The notes below the pieces were generated by a model. The model saw only the letters and a program-made list of their open reading frames with translations, made no database searches and was not told the DNA's origin. DNA of 64,000 bases, from contig NZ_CP018632.1 in the NCBI RefSeq assembly GCF_002215215.1, forward strand, positions 886,001 to 950,000, read 5' to 3'. The translations under genes were made by a program, and so were the position numbers. This document shows positions 19,162 through 28,522 of the stretch, piece by piece. Within the stretch, counting starts at the first letter, position 1; each line of letters starts with the position of its first letter. Source of the DNA: Granulosicoccus antarcticus IMCC3135 (GTDB lineage: Bacteria > Pseudomonadota > Gammaproteobacteria > Granulosicoccales > Granulosicoccaceae).

Positions 19162-19605
19162 CTAGATCCGTTTGTTCAAACGGGCATCTACCGACAGGTA
19201 TCCGGCACCACTCAATACCAATGACAGGGTGACCGCCAGCAATGAGAGGGCAAATTCATAACCATCGTTGGCCAGGAACAGACCGTTGCTGAGGTGCACT
19301 GTGACGATGGCCATGATCATCGTGAAGGCCAGAACGGCAGCAGCAGGTCGCACCAGCAGACCAATGATCAGAGCCAGTCCACCAAAAAATTCTGCACTGC
19401 CAGACAGAAGCGCCATTTCGTAACCAGGCTGCAAGCCAATTGACTCCATGAATTGTGCGGTGCCTTCCAGGCCATAGCCGCCAAACCAGCCAAACAGCTT
19501 TTGCGCACCATGGGCCATGAAGATGATGCCCGCAGGTAGTCTCAAGGCCACGGGTGCCCAGTGTGCTTCAGTTGACAGTAGGCGGTTGAGTAAACGGTTG
19601 TTCAT
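19162..19605 (-). CDS. DoxX-family membrane protein
   Basis: 147 aa with four predicted membrane helices (ALRLPAGIIFMAHGAQKLF; GSAEFFGGLALIIGLLV; PAAAVLAFTMIMAIVTV; FALSLLAVTLSLVLSG). GAQKLFGWFGGYG is the family hallmark. DoxX/DoxD-like proteins are linked to quinone or thiol redox chemistry. The ATG at 19605 has GGAAAG 5 nt upstream; the longer frame has a non-coding-like leader. It is first gene of the DoxX-dioxygenase operon. Confidence 0.87.
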   Translation of the reverse strand: MNNRLLNRLLSTEAHWAPVALRLPAGIIFMAHGAQKLFGWFGGYGLEGTAQFMESIGLQPGYEMALLSGSAEFFGGLALIIGLLVRPAAAVLAFTMIMAIVTVHLSNGLFLANDGYEFALSLLAVTLSLVLSGAGYLSVDARLNKRI

Positions 19606-19663
19606 GAAGGCTTTCCGATGTAATAAGCGTGCATTTGAACAGTTGCATCGTTTAGGATAAACG

Positions 19664-19676
19664 TACAAAAACAGTA
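19664..19676. promoter_or_regulatory. LysR-type T-N11-A box between doxX-like and LysR genes
   Basis: GTAC-N7-GTAC at 19663-19677 contains a T-N11-A pattern with inverted ends, the general LysR-type consensus, about 30 bp before the LysR start and 58 bp before the DoxX start. TAAAC and GTTTA arms (19658-19662 and 19683-19687) flank it. Candidate autoregulatory site. Confidence 0.45.
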
Positions 19677-19706
19677 CAATTTGTTTACTTATATGCAACA
19701 GTTGCC

Positions 19707-20618
19707 ATGATTGATGTTTTAACAGGAATGCGCGTCTTTGTTTGTGTGGTTGAATCGGGCAGCTTTTCGGGTGCGGCAGAGAAGTTGGATCTTTCCAGAG
19801 GAATGACCTCACGTTACCTGGCTCAGATCGAGTCGCATCTGGGTGTGCGGTTACTCAATCGCACCACCAGAAAACTCTCAATGACGGCGGTAGGGCAAGA
19901 CTATTACCAGAGGGCAGTGCAGGTGCTGGGTCTGGTGGATGAGGCCCAGCTTGCTGCCAGCTCAGAGGTGATCAAGCCACAAGGCACCTTGCGCATCAAT
20001 GCGCCGTTGTCATTCAGCACCCACCATCTGGGCGAGGCCATCACGACGTATCTGCAGCGTTTTCCGGATATCAAAGTGGATCTATCGCTTGCAGATCGGG
20101 AGGTGAACCTGGTGGAGGAAGGTTTTGATCTGGCATTGCGTATCTCCCGTCGGATCGATCCTGCCCTGATCGCCAGGCCCATCACTCAGGTGCGTGTCAT
20201 TGCCTGTGCCTCGCCCGCGTATATCAAAGAGCATGGATTCCCCGAGTCACCGGAAGAATTACAGCAACACAATTGCCTGACTTATGCTCATTCAAGCTCG
20301 TCGGGTGAATGGCATTTTCAGCAAAATGGACAACAATGTTCGGTACCCATCAAGGGCAATATGCATGGTAATAACGGAGATATGCTTTGCAGTGCTGCCG
20401 TTGCGGGTCTGGGTATCGTGTTGCAGCCGACCTTTCTTCTGTACAAACTGTTGCAGACAGGTCAACTGGTACGTGTGTTGCCTGATTGGGAGGCGCATTC
20501 ACTTCATCTTTATGCCGTCTATTCGAATCGGCAATTTTTACCGTTGAAGTTGCGCAGTTTTATCGATTTTCTGGTGGGGCACTTTGGAGAAAATCCTGTC
20601 TGGGATGCCGAGCTTTGA
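19707..20618 (+). CDS. LysR-family transcriptional regulator
   Basis: 303 aa. Winged helix with TGMRVFVCVVESGSFSGAAE and GMTSRYLAQIESHLGVRLL, followed by LNRTTRKLSMTAVGQDYY, the classic LysR linker, and a periplasmic-binding-like effector domain. It belongs to the AaeR/DmlR-like subgroup by wording. It is divergent from the DoxX-dioxygenase operon with a T-N11-A box between, so it likely controls that operon in response to an aromatic or quinone compound (inference). Confidence 0.9.
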   Translation: MIDVLTGMRVFVCVVESGSFSGAAEKLDLSRGMTSRYLAQIESHLGVRLLNRTTRKLSMTAVGQDYYQRAVQVLGLVDEAQLAASSEVIKPQGTLRINAPLSFSTHHLGEAITTYLQRFPDIKVDLSLADREVNLVEEGFDLALRISRRIDPALIARPITQVRVIACASPAYIKEHGFPESPEELQQHNCLTYAHSSSSGEWHFQQNGQQCSVPIKGNMHGNNGDMLCSAAVAGLGIVLQPTFLLYKLLQTGQLVRVLPDWEAHSLHLYAVYSNRQFLPLKLRSFIDFLVGHFGENPVWDAEL

Positions 20619-20861
20619 GTGGCCAGCGTCCCTGGCGCTATTCTTTAGTATTGCCGTGCTTTAGTGATTGTGCTGACTTGCTGGTGTAGACATACTGATA
20701 CACCGAATTACTCCAGTTAAGTGAATATTTTTGACAAGTCCCGGATGCACCAAAACCACTGTGCGCCATTGTCAGTACGGGAGTTGAGCGACAAAGATCC
20801 AGGACAGAAGCTTTGATACTTCTGCCGACCTGATAAACCAAAGACCATGAGGTGAATGACG

Positions 20862-21326
20862 ATGATAGTTACTGTGAATGGTAAAGAGCATCAATATGAC
20901 GGTGATCCGGCAATGCCACTACTCTGGTATGTCCGTGATGTGCTGGGTTTGACAGGCAGCAAGTTTGGTTGCGGCTCCGGCTTGTGCGGTGCCTGCACGA
21001 TGCATCTGGATGGAAAATCGGTGCGCAGTTGCGTGTTACCGGTGCAGGCCGCCGAGGGGCTGACGGTTGTCACAATCGAAGGGCTTGACCCGGATGGTGA
21101 TCATCCTGCGCAAAAAGCCTGGCGTGAGCATAACGTACCGCAATGCGGTTACTGTCAGGCTGGCCAGATCATGCAGGCGGCCTCATTGCTAGCCGAGAAC
21201 AACACACCAACTGACAAGCAGATTACCGAGCATATGTCCGGCAATCTCTGTCGCTGTGGTTGTTATCAGCGAATCGAGGCTGCCGTGAAGTCTGCTGCCA
21301 TCGAGCAGGCATCCAAAGGGGCATAG
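20862..21326 (+). CDS. Isoquinoline 1-oxidoreductase-type alpha subunit (2x[2Fe-2S])
   Basis: About 154 aa. The N-terminal plant-type ferredoxin domain carries [16 protein letters not shown] and the following SCVLPV Cys; the C-terminal helical domain carries [11 protein letters not shown] and CRCGCYQ, together two [2Fe-2S] clusters of the xanthine oxidase family small subunit. It passes electrons from the molybdenum subunit outward. The ATG at 20862 is preferred to that at 20856 because GAGGTG ends 7 nt before it. The large subunit follows after 3 bases. Confidence 0.9.
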   Translation: MIVTVNGKEHQYDGDPAMPLLWYVRDVLGLTGSKFGCGSGLCGACTMHLDGKSVRSCVLPVQAAEGLTVVTIEGLDPDGDHPAQKAWREHNVPQCGYCQAGQIMQAASLLAENNTPTDKQITEHMSGNLCRCGCYQRIEAAVKSAAIEQASKGA

Positions 21327-21329
21327 ATC

Positions 21330-23711
21330 ATGTTGAAATATATCGAGGAAGAGCTGGGTGGCTCAACCCAGAACTCAACGTCTGCAGTTGCGGGCAATAT
21401 ACTGATTGGAAAAGTCAGCTCGCGTCGTGACTTTCTGAAAACCCTGGGGATTTCTGGCGGTCTGGTCGTTGGCTTGCAGCTGCTACCTGCAGGCAGCGCG
21501 CTGGCCATGAAGCCCTATCCGACGGGGGCAGAAGCGATGCCTCACAAGACGGTGTCCGATCCATTGATTTTCGTTGCCATTGATAGCGATGGCACGGTTA
21601 CGCTAGTCGCTCACAGGTCCGAGATGGGTACCGGCACACGCACCAGTTTGCCAATGGCCATCGCGGACGAGATGGAGGCAAATTTTGATCATGTCAGGAT
21701 TGTTCAGGCCGAAGGCGATGAGCCGAAGTACGGTAATCAGGACACCGATGGCTCGCGTAGTTTGCGCCACTTCATTCAGCCTGCTCGGGAGATAGGTGCC
21801 TCTGTCCGTTTGATGCTGGAAGCGGCAGCAGCCGAAAAATGGAATGTGCCACTGGCGCAAGTCCGCGCTCGGGACCATGCCGTACGACTGCTTGACGGTA
21901 AAGGTGAGTCGGCGCAGGAATCCGGACAACGACTAGGCTATGGCGAGCTGGCTGAAGCGGCGATGGCCAATCCGGTACCGGCGTTCAGCGAACTCAAATT
22001 CAAGAGCGAAGATCAGTTCCGCTATATAGGTAGGGGCGAAGTACCGATCTATGACCTGCATGACATCACCACCGGCAAGGCCATTTATGGCGCTGATATC
22101 ATACTGGAGGGCATGAAGTTTGCGGTTGTCGCACGGCCTCCTGTCGTGGGTGGTACCGTCAAATCATTTGATTCCACCGAAGCGATGAAGGTTGCCGGTG
22201 TGTCTCATATCATCGAAATTGCAGGTTCTTTGCCACCTGCGAAATTTGCACCGTTGGGTGGTATAGCGATAGTGGCGGATAGCACCTGGGCTGCCATCAA
22301 GGGCCGGGAAAAGCTTGTCATCGAGTGGGATAGTGGCCCACATGGTAATTTCAATACCAGCGAATATGAAGCACAAATGCGGGCAACAGCGGCAAAGCCT
22401 GGCACGGTAGTGCGATCGCAAGGTGATCCGGAAGCAACGTTTACCAACGCGGCCAAAGTGGTCACTGCCGACTATTATCAACCGCATATGGTGCATGCTC
22501 AAATGGAGCCTGTGGTTGCTGTGGCATCGTTGAGCGAGGGCAAGATGGAAATCTGGGCCCCGGTGCAGAGTCCTTACGGTGCTCGCCAGGATGTGGCGAA
22601 AACACTGGGTATGTCAGAGGACGATGTGCGCGTGAATGTCACCTTGCTCGGTGGCGGTTTCGGGCGTAAATCAAAATGCGACTACGTGATCGAGGCGGCC
22701 CTGGTCTCCAAGGAAGTGGGGGTACCGATCAAACTGCAGTGGACCAGAGAGGACGATATTCGTCACGGCTTCAACGCCACCACTTCAGTGGAGCGACTCG
22801 AAGCTGCCGTTGATGAGAATAACAAGGTCGTCGGCTGGCGGCACCGGTCTGTGTCTCCCACCATCTTTTCTCTGTTCGCTCCTGATCCGGGTATTGCAAG
22901 CGGCGTTGAAATGGGTATGGGGTTGGTGGATACCCCTTTTGATATTCCCAACATGTCCATCGAAACCGGTGAAGCCAAGGCGCATACTCGCATAGGCTGG
23001 TTTCGTTCCGTATCGAACGTGCCGCATGCGTTTGCTGCTCAGTCCTTTGTTGCAGAGCTTGCCCATTCATTGGGACGCGATCCGAAAGAGATGCTACTGG
23101 AATTGATTGGTCCGGGACGCAAGATCGATCCCGAGGCTGCCAATATGCCAAAGGATCTGTGGAATTATGGCGAACCCTATAGTGAATTTCCCAACGACAC
23201 CGCCCGACTGCGCAACGTTATAGAGCTGGCAGCCGAGAAAGCCAACTGGGGACAATCTCTGTCCAAGGGGGAAGGTCTTGGCATTGCCGCGCATCGTAGT
23301 TTTGTCAGTTATGTGGCCACAGTGGTCAAGGTCAGAATTGATGAAAACGGCAACATAAAGATCCCTGAGGTCTATACCGCTATCGATTGTGGCTACTGCA
23401 TAAATCCGGAACGCGTGCATTCACAGATAGAAGGCGCTGCAGTCATGGGGACTACGCTGGCATTCTATTCAGGACTGCACTATGAAAACGGTGCCGTCAA
23501 GGAGTCCAATTTTCATGATTATCCGGTGGCTCGTGTTACCTCCTACCCAGAGCGTGTCATGACACATATCGTCGATCATCCATTCTCGGTGCACGCAACG
23601 GGTGTGGGTGAGCCAGGTATCCCACCATTCGCACCGGCCCTGGCCAATGCGATTTTTGCAGCATCGGGCAAACGACTGCGTGATCTGCCTTTTGGTGACA
23701 AACTCGCCTAG
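21330..23711 (+). CDS. Isoquinoline 1-oxidoreductase-type beta subunit (molybdopterin-binding aldehyde oxidase family)
   Basis: 793 aa. A twin-arginine signal (SSRRDFLKTLGISGGLVVG) starts at about residue 31, so the complex is exported folded to the periplasm. Molybdenum-cofactor motifs LLGGGFGRKSKCDY and the C-terminal GVGEPGIPPFAPALANAI (catalytic Glu) are present. The long N-terminal extension before the Tat motif and the two-part Moco domain match IorB and related aldehyde dehydrogenases (e.g. the MoCo subunit of AldFGH-like enzymes). Substrate unknown. Family members often use a multihaem cytochrome c as electron acceptor; none is adjacent, but an orphan cytochrome pair lies at 3165-5137. 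Confidence 0.9.
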   Translation: MLKYIEEELGGSTQNSTSAVAGNILIGKVSSRRDFLKTLGISGGLVVGLQLLPAGSALAMKPYPTGAEAMPHKTVSDPLIFVAIDSDGTVTLVAHRSEMGTGTRTSLPMAIADEMEANFDHVRIVQAEGDEPKYGNQDTDGSRSLRHFIQPAREIGASVRLMLEAAAAEKWNVPLAQVRARDHAVRLLDGKGESAQESGQRLGYGELAEAAMANPVPAFSELKFKSEDQFRYIGRGEVPIYDLHDITTGKAIYGADIILEGMKFAVVARPPVVGGTVKSFDSTEAMKVAGVSHIIEIAGSLPPAKFAPLGGIAIVADSTWAAIKGREKLVIEWDSGPHGNFNTSEYEAQMRATAAKPGTVVRSQGDPEATFTNAAKVVTADYYQPHMVHAQMEPVVAVASLSEGKMEIWAPVQSPYGARQDVAKTLGMSEDDVRVNVTLLGGGFGRKSKCDYVIEAALVSKEVGVPIKLQWTREDDIRHGFNATTSVERLEAAVDENNKVVGWRHRSVSPTIFSLFAPDPGIASGVEMGMGLVDTPFDIPNMSIETGEAKAHTRIGWFRSVSNVPHAFAAQSFVAELAHSLGRDPKEMLLELIGPGRKIDPEAANMPKDLWNYGEPYSEFPNDTARLRNVIELAAEKANWGQSLSKGEGLGIAAHRSFVSYVATVVKVRIDENGNIKIPEVYTAIDCGYCINPERVHSQIEGAAVMGTTLAFYSGLHYENGAVKESNFHDYPVARVTSYPERVMTHIVDHPFSVHATGVGEPGIPPFAPALANAIFAASGKRLRDLPFGDKLA

Positions 23712-23727
23712 AATCTGTGATGATCTT

Positions 23728-24651
23728 TTAAACAGTGGCGCCGAAGCTCTGACCTGGTTTGCCTGTTGTGCCAGACTCGATGGCAAACAGGCTGCCAGAC
23801 AAGGGGGCTTCGGCAAGCTGTGTCTCGCTCAGCCCCACGCGTGCACTGGTGACAAACAGGGTTGAACCATCCACGCCTCCGAAAGAACAACTGGTGGGGC
23901 GAGGTACGGGAACGTTGATGATACGATCGATGCTGCCATCAGGTGCATAGCGAATGATGCAAGCTCCATCCCATTGCGCGCTCCATACATAGCCTTCGAT
24001 ATCAACGGCCAGTCCATCGGGGACACCTTTGCGGTATTTGTCAGGACCAGCAAAGACGCTTCTATTGCTTAAAGTGCCTGATTCCAGGTCAAAATCAAAT
24101 CGATAGATAGTGGCTTTACCCGAGTCGGTGAAATAGAAGGTACGGTTGTCATCGCTCCAGCCAAGTCCGTTGCCGATATTCACTTTGTCCATCATGCAGC
24201 TCAGGCTGCCATCAGGGTCAATGCGCCAAAGTGAGGCTTGCTCGGAGGTGTCGCTCATGGACAGAGAGCTGGCCCATAGCCGACCCCTGGCATCACACTT
24301 GCCGTCATTGAAGCGATTGTCCGGCAGGTGAGCTTCGGGTTGTGCAAGTGTTGTGATCTTTCCGGAAGGATCGATTGCAAGAATGCCGGATTCACTACCG
24401 GCGATAAATCCACCCTCGACTCTGGGTACCGCAAGCCCCACCATCTCTGGCATCTGACGACGTATGAATGTTTTTTCATCCAGCGTGCCATCAGCTCCCA
24501 TCTTGATCGACTGCAAGGCAGGGTTGACGATATCCACCCAGTAGAGTGTCTTTTCTGGTGCTGACCAGTGAGGCCCTTCACCCAGCTCATCAGTTCCATG
24601 AAATGCAAGACTGACACAAGCGTCACAGCTTGATTTTACTTTATTAGTCAT
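23728..24651 (-). CDS. SMP-30/gluconolactonase-family lactonase
   Basis: 307 aa, six-bladed beta-propeller. Metal ligands typical of the family are seen in DELGEGPHWSAPEKTLYW (Glu), FNDGKCDARGRLW (Asn), GNGLGWSDDNR (Asn) and PDGLAVDIEGYVW (Asp). It opens sugar lactones to aldonic acids. The ATG at 24651 overlaps the stop of the SDR gene (ATGA), indicating that the two enzymes act in sequence: sugar to lactone, then lactone to acid. It is last gene of the ABC-transporter operon. Confidence 0.88.
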   Translation of the reverse strand: MTNKVKSSCDACVSLAFHGTDELGEGPHWSAPEKTLYWVDIVNPALQSIKMGADGTLDEKTFIRRQMPEMVGLAVPRVEGGFIAGSESGILAIDPSGKITTLAQPEAHLPDNRFNDGKCDARGRLWASSLSMSDTSEQASLWRIDPDGSLSCMMDKVNIGNGLGWSDDNRTFYFTDSGKATIYRFDFDLESGTLSNRSVFAGPDKYRKGVPDGLAVDIEGYVWSAQWDGACIIRYAPDGSIDRIINVPVPRPTSCSFGGVDGSTLFVTSARVGLSETQLAEAPLSGSLFAIESGTTGKPGQSFGATV

Positions 24652-25403
24652 AGTTCAGCACACAGCAAGGCGGACATGCCTTGATCGGCCAGCATGTCGC
24701 TGCCGCTCAAGGCTGTGGATGCGTCAGATAATAGAAACACAGCGCATTTAGCGACCTCAGCCACAGAGTTGTACCGCCCCGTGGCATGCCATGTGCGAAA
24801 CATGGCCTCTGTTTCAGGCTCGTTTGCCGGACCGGCAGCTATAGTCTCGGTGCGGGTCAGGCCCGGGCTGAGAGAATTGACTCGTATGCCGTGTTTGCCC
24901 AGACTCCAGGCCATGGCGCGCGTCATGGCGACTATGGCTGCCTTGGTGCCTGCATACATCTCATAGCCGGCGGTTGTGGCACCTGCGTGATTGGAGGCAA
25001 TGTTGACAATACTGCCACTGTGCCCATTCTCGCTCATGGTTCTGGCTACGGCCTGGGTCATCAGAAAGACCGAACGTTGATTGACACTCCACAGTGTCTC
25101 CAGTTTTTCTACTGACATACTGAGAAATGAATCGGTGATCGTAACGCCGGCATTGTTGACCAGTGCGTCTATGGGACCATGGGTGGCGATGACAGCGTCC
25201 ACCCAGGAGGTAATACTGCTGGCATCGGCAACATCGAGTTGACGACAATCGATAGCGTCGCGCCCCGGGTAGTCCAGCTTGCCTTCCAGTGTGCCCACCA
25301 CGACGCGAGCCCCGGCATCATGGCAGGCCTCGGCGATGCCGCGACCGATGCCAGCGCCTCCGCCGGTGACGATAACCAGTCTGTTTTCCAGTTCCTTGTT
25401 CAT
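24648..25403 (-). CDS. Short-chain dehydrogenase/reductase, putative sugar dehydrogenase
   Basis: 251 aa, classical SDR. TGGGAGIGRGIAE is the NAD(P) loop, NNAG the structural motif, NIASNHA holds the catalytic Ser region and YAGTKAAI the Tyr-x3-Lys pair. Asp/Glu context after the second strand (VVVGTLEGK) does not settle NAD versus NADP. Its coupling to a lactonase and a sugar ABC transporter suggests oxidation of an aldose at C1. Which sugar is unknown. Confidence 0.88.
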   Translation of the reverse strand: MNKELENRLVIVTGGGAGIGRGIAEACHDAGARVVVGTLEGKLDYPGRDAIDCRQLDVADASSITSWVDAVIATHGPIDALVNNAGVTITDSFLSMSVEKLETLWSVNQRSVFLMTQAVARTMSENGHSGSIVNIASNHAGATTAGYEMYAGTKAAIVAMTRAMAWSLGKHGIRVNSLSPGLTRTETIAAGPANEPETEAMFRTWHATGRYNSVAEVAKCAVFLLSDASTALSGSDMLADQGMSALLCAEL

Positions 25404-25469
25404 AGCTGCGTCAATAGAAGGATGAATGTGTAAAAAAAGGTGCCGGTCTTGCGCATGTCAGTGATCACT

Positions 25470-26297
25470 TCACTTCACTGCGCCGGCCGTGACCCCAGAG
25501 ACAATACGCCGCTGGAAGAAGAGAAACAGGACAAGCAGTGGCAATGAGCCGAGAACCGCTGCCGGGAAAAGATCAGATGGTGACAGGTTGTGATTACCCA
25601 CGAAACGATAGACGCTGATCATCACGGTAAATTTGGACTCGTCAGTGAGCAACAATAACGGATAGGTGAAATCGTTCCATACCATCAGCATGACGAACAG
25701 CGAAAGTGTTGCCGTGGCAGGGCCCAGCAGGGGGCGAATCACATGCCAGAAAATACGGAACTCAGAGCAATTATCCAAGCGTGCAGCCTCTTCGAGTTCT
25801 ATCGGAATACCTCTGATGAATCCGGTGTAGAAAAAAACTGCCAGAGGCAGGTTCAGGGCGGTAAAGGCGAGGATCAGGCCCAGATAGGTATCCAGCAAGC
25901 CGATGTCCCGGAATATGACGTAGATGGGTGTGATGGTGACAAAGTTCGGTGTGGAAAGCCCCAGCGCCATCAGCAACACCAGTGCTCTGGCAAGCGGATT
26001 GGTATGGCGCGCCAGCGGATAGGCCGCCAGAGATCCGATGAATGAAACCAGTACCGTCACCGAGAGTGTAATGCCTACGGAGTTGAGCACACTGCGGGTG
26101 TAGTTCATCTTCGACAAGGCGTTGCGATAGTTATCAAAGTTCAGGCTTTCCGGCAGGCCTACCGGGTTCTGGGCAATCTCGGCACCGCTCTTGAACGACA
26201 TGATGATCATGTAGAACACGGGCAACAGAATGAAGGCGACCATAATCAGGACCATGGCCGAGAGCAGCCAGCCACTGATGCGATGACGCAGTCTCAT
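25470..26297 (-). CDS. Sugar ABC transporter permease, MalG/UgpE type
   Basis: 275 aa, about six membrane helices (LLSAMVLIMVAFILLPVFYMI near the N-terminus). The cytoplasmic EAA loop is visible as EEAARLDNCSEFRIFWHVI with the PLLGP end, the contact site for the ATPase. The ATG at 26297 overlaps the stop of the partner permease by 4 bases. It is CUT1 family, for oligo- or monosaccharides. The ATPase gene is absent from the operon. Confidence 0.9.
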   Translation of the reverse strand: MRLRHRISGWLLSAMVLIMVAFILLPVFYMIIMSFKSGAEIAQNPVGLPESLNFDNYRNALSKMNYTRSVLNSVGITLSVTVLVSFIGSLAAYPLARHTNPLARALVLLMALGLSTPNFVTITPIYVIFRDIGLLDTYLGLILAFTALNLPLAVFFYTGFIRGIPIELEEAARLDNCSEFRIFWHVIRPLLGPATATLSLFVMLMVWNDFTYPLLLLTDESKFTVMISVYRFVGNHNLSPSDLFPAAVLGSLPLLVLFLFFQRRIVSGVTAGAVK

Positions 26298-27169
26298 GTG
26301 TTCTCCTCACGGGATCGCAGGTAGCGGTTCTGGAGAAATGCGACCAACACCACCAGTATCAGCATGATGATGGACAGTGCGCTGGCAAAGCCGAACTTGT
26401 ATTTGCCGAATAGCGAGTCGATGATATGCAGACTGAGCGTGCGGGTTGCACCATCGGGACCGCCGCGCGTCATGATGAACGGCAGCTCGAAGGTCTTTAA
26501 GGTGCCGATCGTGGACAGCGTGATGTTGATGGTGAAGCTTGAGGCCAGCAGTGGGACTTCAATATGGCGAAAGCGTTGCCAGTTGGAGGCACCTTCCAGT
26601 TTTGAGGCCTCTTCTATCTCGGAGGGAATGTTGGCATAACCGGCAAGAAAGATGGCTGTGGTGTAGCCGATGAACATCCAGATATGAGCAAAGGCGACAG
26701 CGAACAAGGCTGTGTTCGGATCACCGAGCCAGTTATGTTGCAAGCCGTCCAGGCCGATTGATGCCAGTGCGGCGTTGAGTCCGCCGTTGAACGGTGAGTA
26801 GATGAACTGCCAGACATAGCCGACGATGACAAAGGACATCATGGCCGGCGTGAACAAGGCGGCCCGACACAGATTTCTGACCGCTGGCAGCCGGTGCAGA
26901 AGGGCTGCAAAGAACAGCCCTATAATCGTCTGTATGAACACGACAATGACGGTGAAGAATATCGTGACCTTGAATGCGTCCAGATAGCGAGAGCGGGTAA
27001 AGATGCGTTCATAGTTCTTCCAGCCCACATCGCTGGCGATACCGACTCCGGTAAAGTCGGTAAAGCTCAGACGCAGCGACAATAGAATCGGGTAGACGAA
27101 GAACATCCCGATAACCAGAATCGCTGGCAGTGTGAACAGGAAGATGCGGTAGCGTCTGAGAGTTCGCAC
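26294..27169 (-). CDS. Sugar ABC transporter permease, MalF/UgpA type
   Basis: 291 aa with six helices; EAA loop EEASKLEGASNWQRFRHIEVP. It starts with GTG at 27169, only 9 bp after the stop of the binding-protein gene. It forms a heterodimer with the downstream MalG-type permease. Confidence 0.9.
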   Translation of the reverse strand: MRTLRRYRIFLFTLPAILVIGMFFVYPILLSLRLSFTDFTGVGIASDVGWKNYERIFTRSRYLDAFKVTIFFTVIVVFIQTIIGLFFAALLHRLPAVRNLCRAALFTPAMMSFVIVGYVWQFIYSPFNGGLNAALASIGLDGLQHNWLGDPNTALFAVAFAHIWMFIGYTTAIFLAGYANIPSEIEEASKLEGASNWQRFRHIEVPLLASSFTINITLSTIGTLKTFELPFIMTRGGPDGATRTLSLHIIDSLFGKYKFGFASALSIIMLILVVLVAFLQNRYLRSREENT

Positions 27170-27178
27170 GAGCAGCGA

Positions 27179-28405
27179 CTACTGATCTTCTATGATTTCG
27201 TCCCATCGAGACAGGACGTCAGCGGGATCTTTATCCAGATTCAGCAGGTAACCGGTCATGCTGTCAAAGATTTCAGATTCCAGTGGCTTGGGCCATTCGA
27301 GTACGCTGAACGGGAACATGATAGTGCCACCGTTATCGCGAGCGGCATCATACGGCGCTGCAACTTGCGACACGCCACTCTGGCCATCGACGAACGGGCT
27401 GTAGGCTGATTCTGCGACCAGCATGTCGTGCAGGTTGTCATTGTCAGTGAAGAATTCAACAAAGCGTTTAGCGGCATCTGGTTGATCAGACTTGGCAGCG
27501 ATTGACCAGCCTATGCCGAACAGATCCAGTGCAACTCCCGATTCTTTGCTCGATGGGATAGGTGCAAAGACGAAATCCAGGTTTTCCGCTTCACTGAAGC
27601 TGGCAATATTCCAGGCGCCTTGCGCCATCATGGCAAAGTTGCCGGCCTTGAACTCTGACAGAGCGGTTGACCACGGATCCACACCTGCCTGGATTTCCGG
27701 ATCAAAACATCCGGCATCTGCCAGGTCTGAAAAGGTCTCCAGAGTGCCGATAAAGGCCTCACTTTCAGAAAAGAGTTGCTCACCGGAACCTAATGCAGAC
27801 GACTCCTGCGGTGCTGCCTCCAGGCCATTGGCGATGACATACAACGGGGCCGAGAAACCACCAGGGAAAAGCATGGGCTTGATGCCAGCCTCATCAAGTT
27901 TGGTGCAGGCAACTTTGAGGGCATCGATGGTGATGGGAGGTGTCTCGATTCCTACCTGGCGCAGCAGGTCCATATTGACGAAATTGCCCATGCCAATGAC
28001 TTCCAGCGGCATGATGTGAATCTCATCACCGGTGTTGATGGCTGCTTGTACAGGCGGGGTTAGCCGATCAAACCACTCACCCTTGTCAAGCGGCGCCAGC
28101 AGGCCGGCATCTCCCCAGACTTTAACCAGCGGCATATCAGTCATCATGACATCGGGTGGGTTATCACCTTGCACTCGAGGCGGCAGGACGATATCGGTGT
28201 CGGTCCGACTGATATATGAAAAGTCGACGCTGACGTCCGGGTTGGCGCTTTCAAACTTCTTGATCAGGTCGGGGATGGCGGCTGGTTCGGAATCATTGCC
28301 CTTCCATGCAGTGACTTCCAGTGTGACAGCGTGTGCGACTGGTGCCGAGGCCAGTAGCGCGCCAGCACATACAAGTGGCAGAGATTGGTAGAAGAATCTT
28401 TTCAT
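27179..28405 (-). CDS. Extracellular solute-binding protein, sugar ABC transporter (family 1)
   Basis: 408 aa. Signal peptide SLPLVCAGALLASAPVAHA, then a periplasmic cluster-B fold with TAWKGNDSEPAAIPDLIKK and FAMMAQGAWNIASF, the MalE/UgpB-type signature region. It captures a sugar and delivers it to the MalF/MalG-type permeases encoded just downstream. First gene of the five-gene operon binding protein-permease-permease-SDR-lactonase; a concentric dyad lies 43-104 bp upstream of its start. Confidence 0.9.
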   Translation of the reverse strand: MKRFFYQSLPLVCAGALLASAPVAHAVTLEVTAWKGNDSEPAAIPDLIKKFESANPDVSVDFSYISRTDTDIVLPPRVQGDNPPDVMMTDMPLVKVWGDAGLLAPLDKGEWFDRLTPPVQAAINTGDEIHIMPLEVIGMGNFVNMDLLRQVGIETPPITIDALKVACTKLDEAGIKPMLFPGGFSAPLYVIANGLEAAPQESSALGSGEQLFSESEAFIGTLETFSDLADAGCFDPEIQAGVDPWSTALSEFKAGNFAMMAQGAWNIASFSEAENLDFVFAPIPSSKESGVALDLFGIGWSIAAKSDQPDAAKRFVEFFTDNDNLHDMLVAESAYSPFVDGQSGVSQVAAPYDAARDNGGTIMFPFSVLEWPKPLESEIFDSMTGYLLNLDKDPADVLSRWDEIIEDQ

Positions 28406-28447
28406 GGAATCCTGTTTCCCCTGGTAAGCAGAAGTGAGTAGAAATCG

Positions 28448-28509
28448 ATAAACACCACTGGATAGTACACAATCTCACCCAAATAACACACTATCTATTG
28501 GCTGTTTAT
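28448..28509. promoter_or_regulatory. Concentric inverted repeats upstream of the sugar ABC operon
   Basis: Two nested dyads share almost the same centre near 28478: outer arms ATAAACA (28448-28454) and TGTTTAT (28503-28509), inner arms GATAGT (28461-28466) and ACTATC (28490-28495). Their position just upstream of the binding-protein gene suggests regulator binding. No regulator gene is adjacent. Confidence 0.35.
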
Positions 28510-28522
28510 GCTTTTTGACGCG

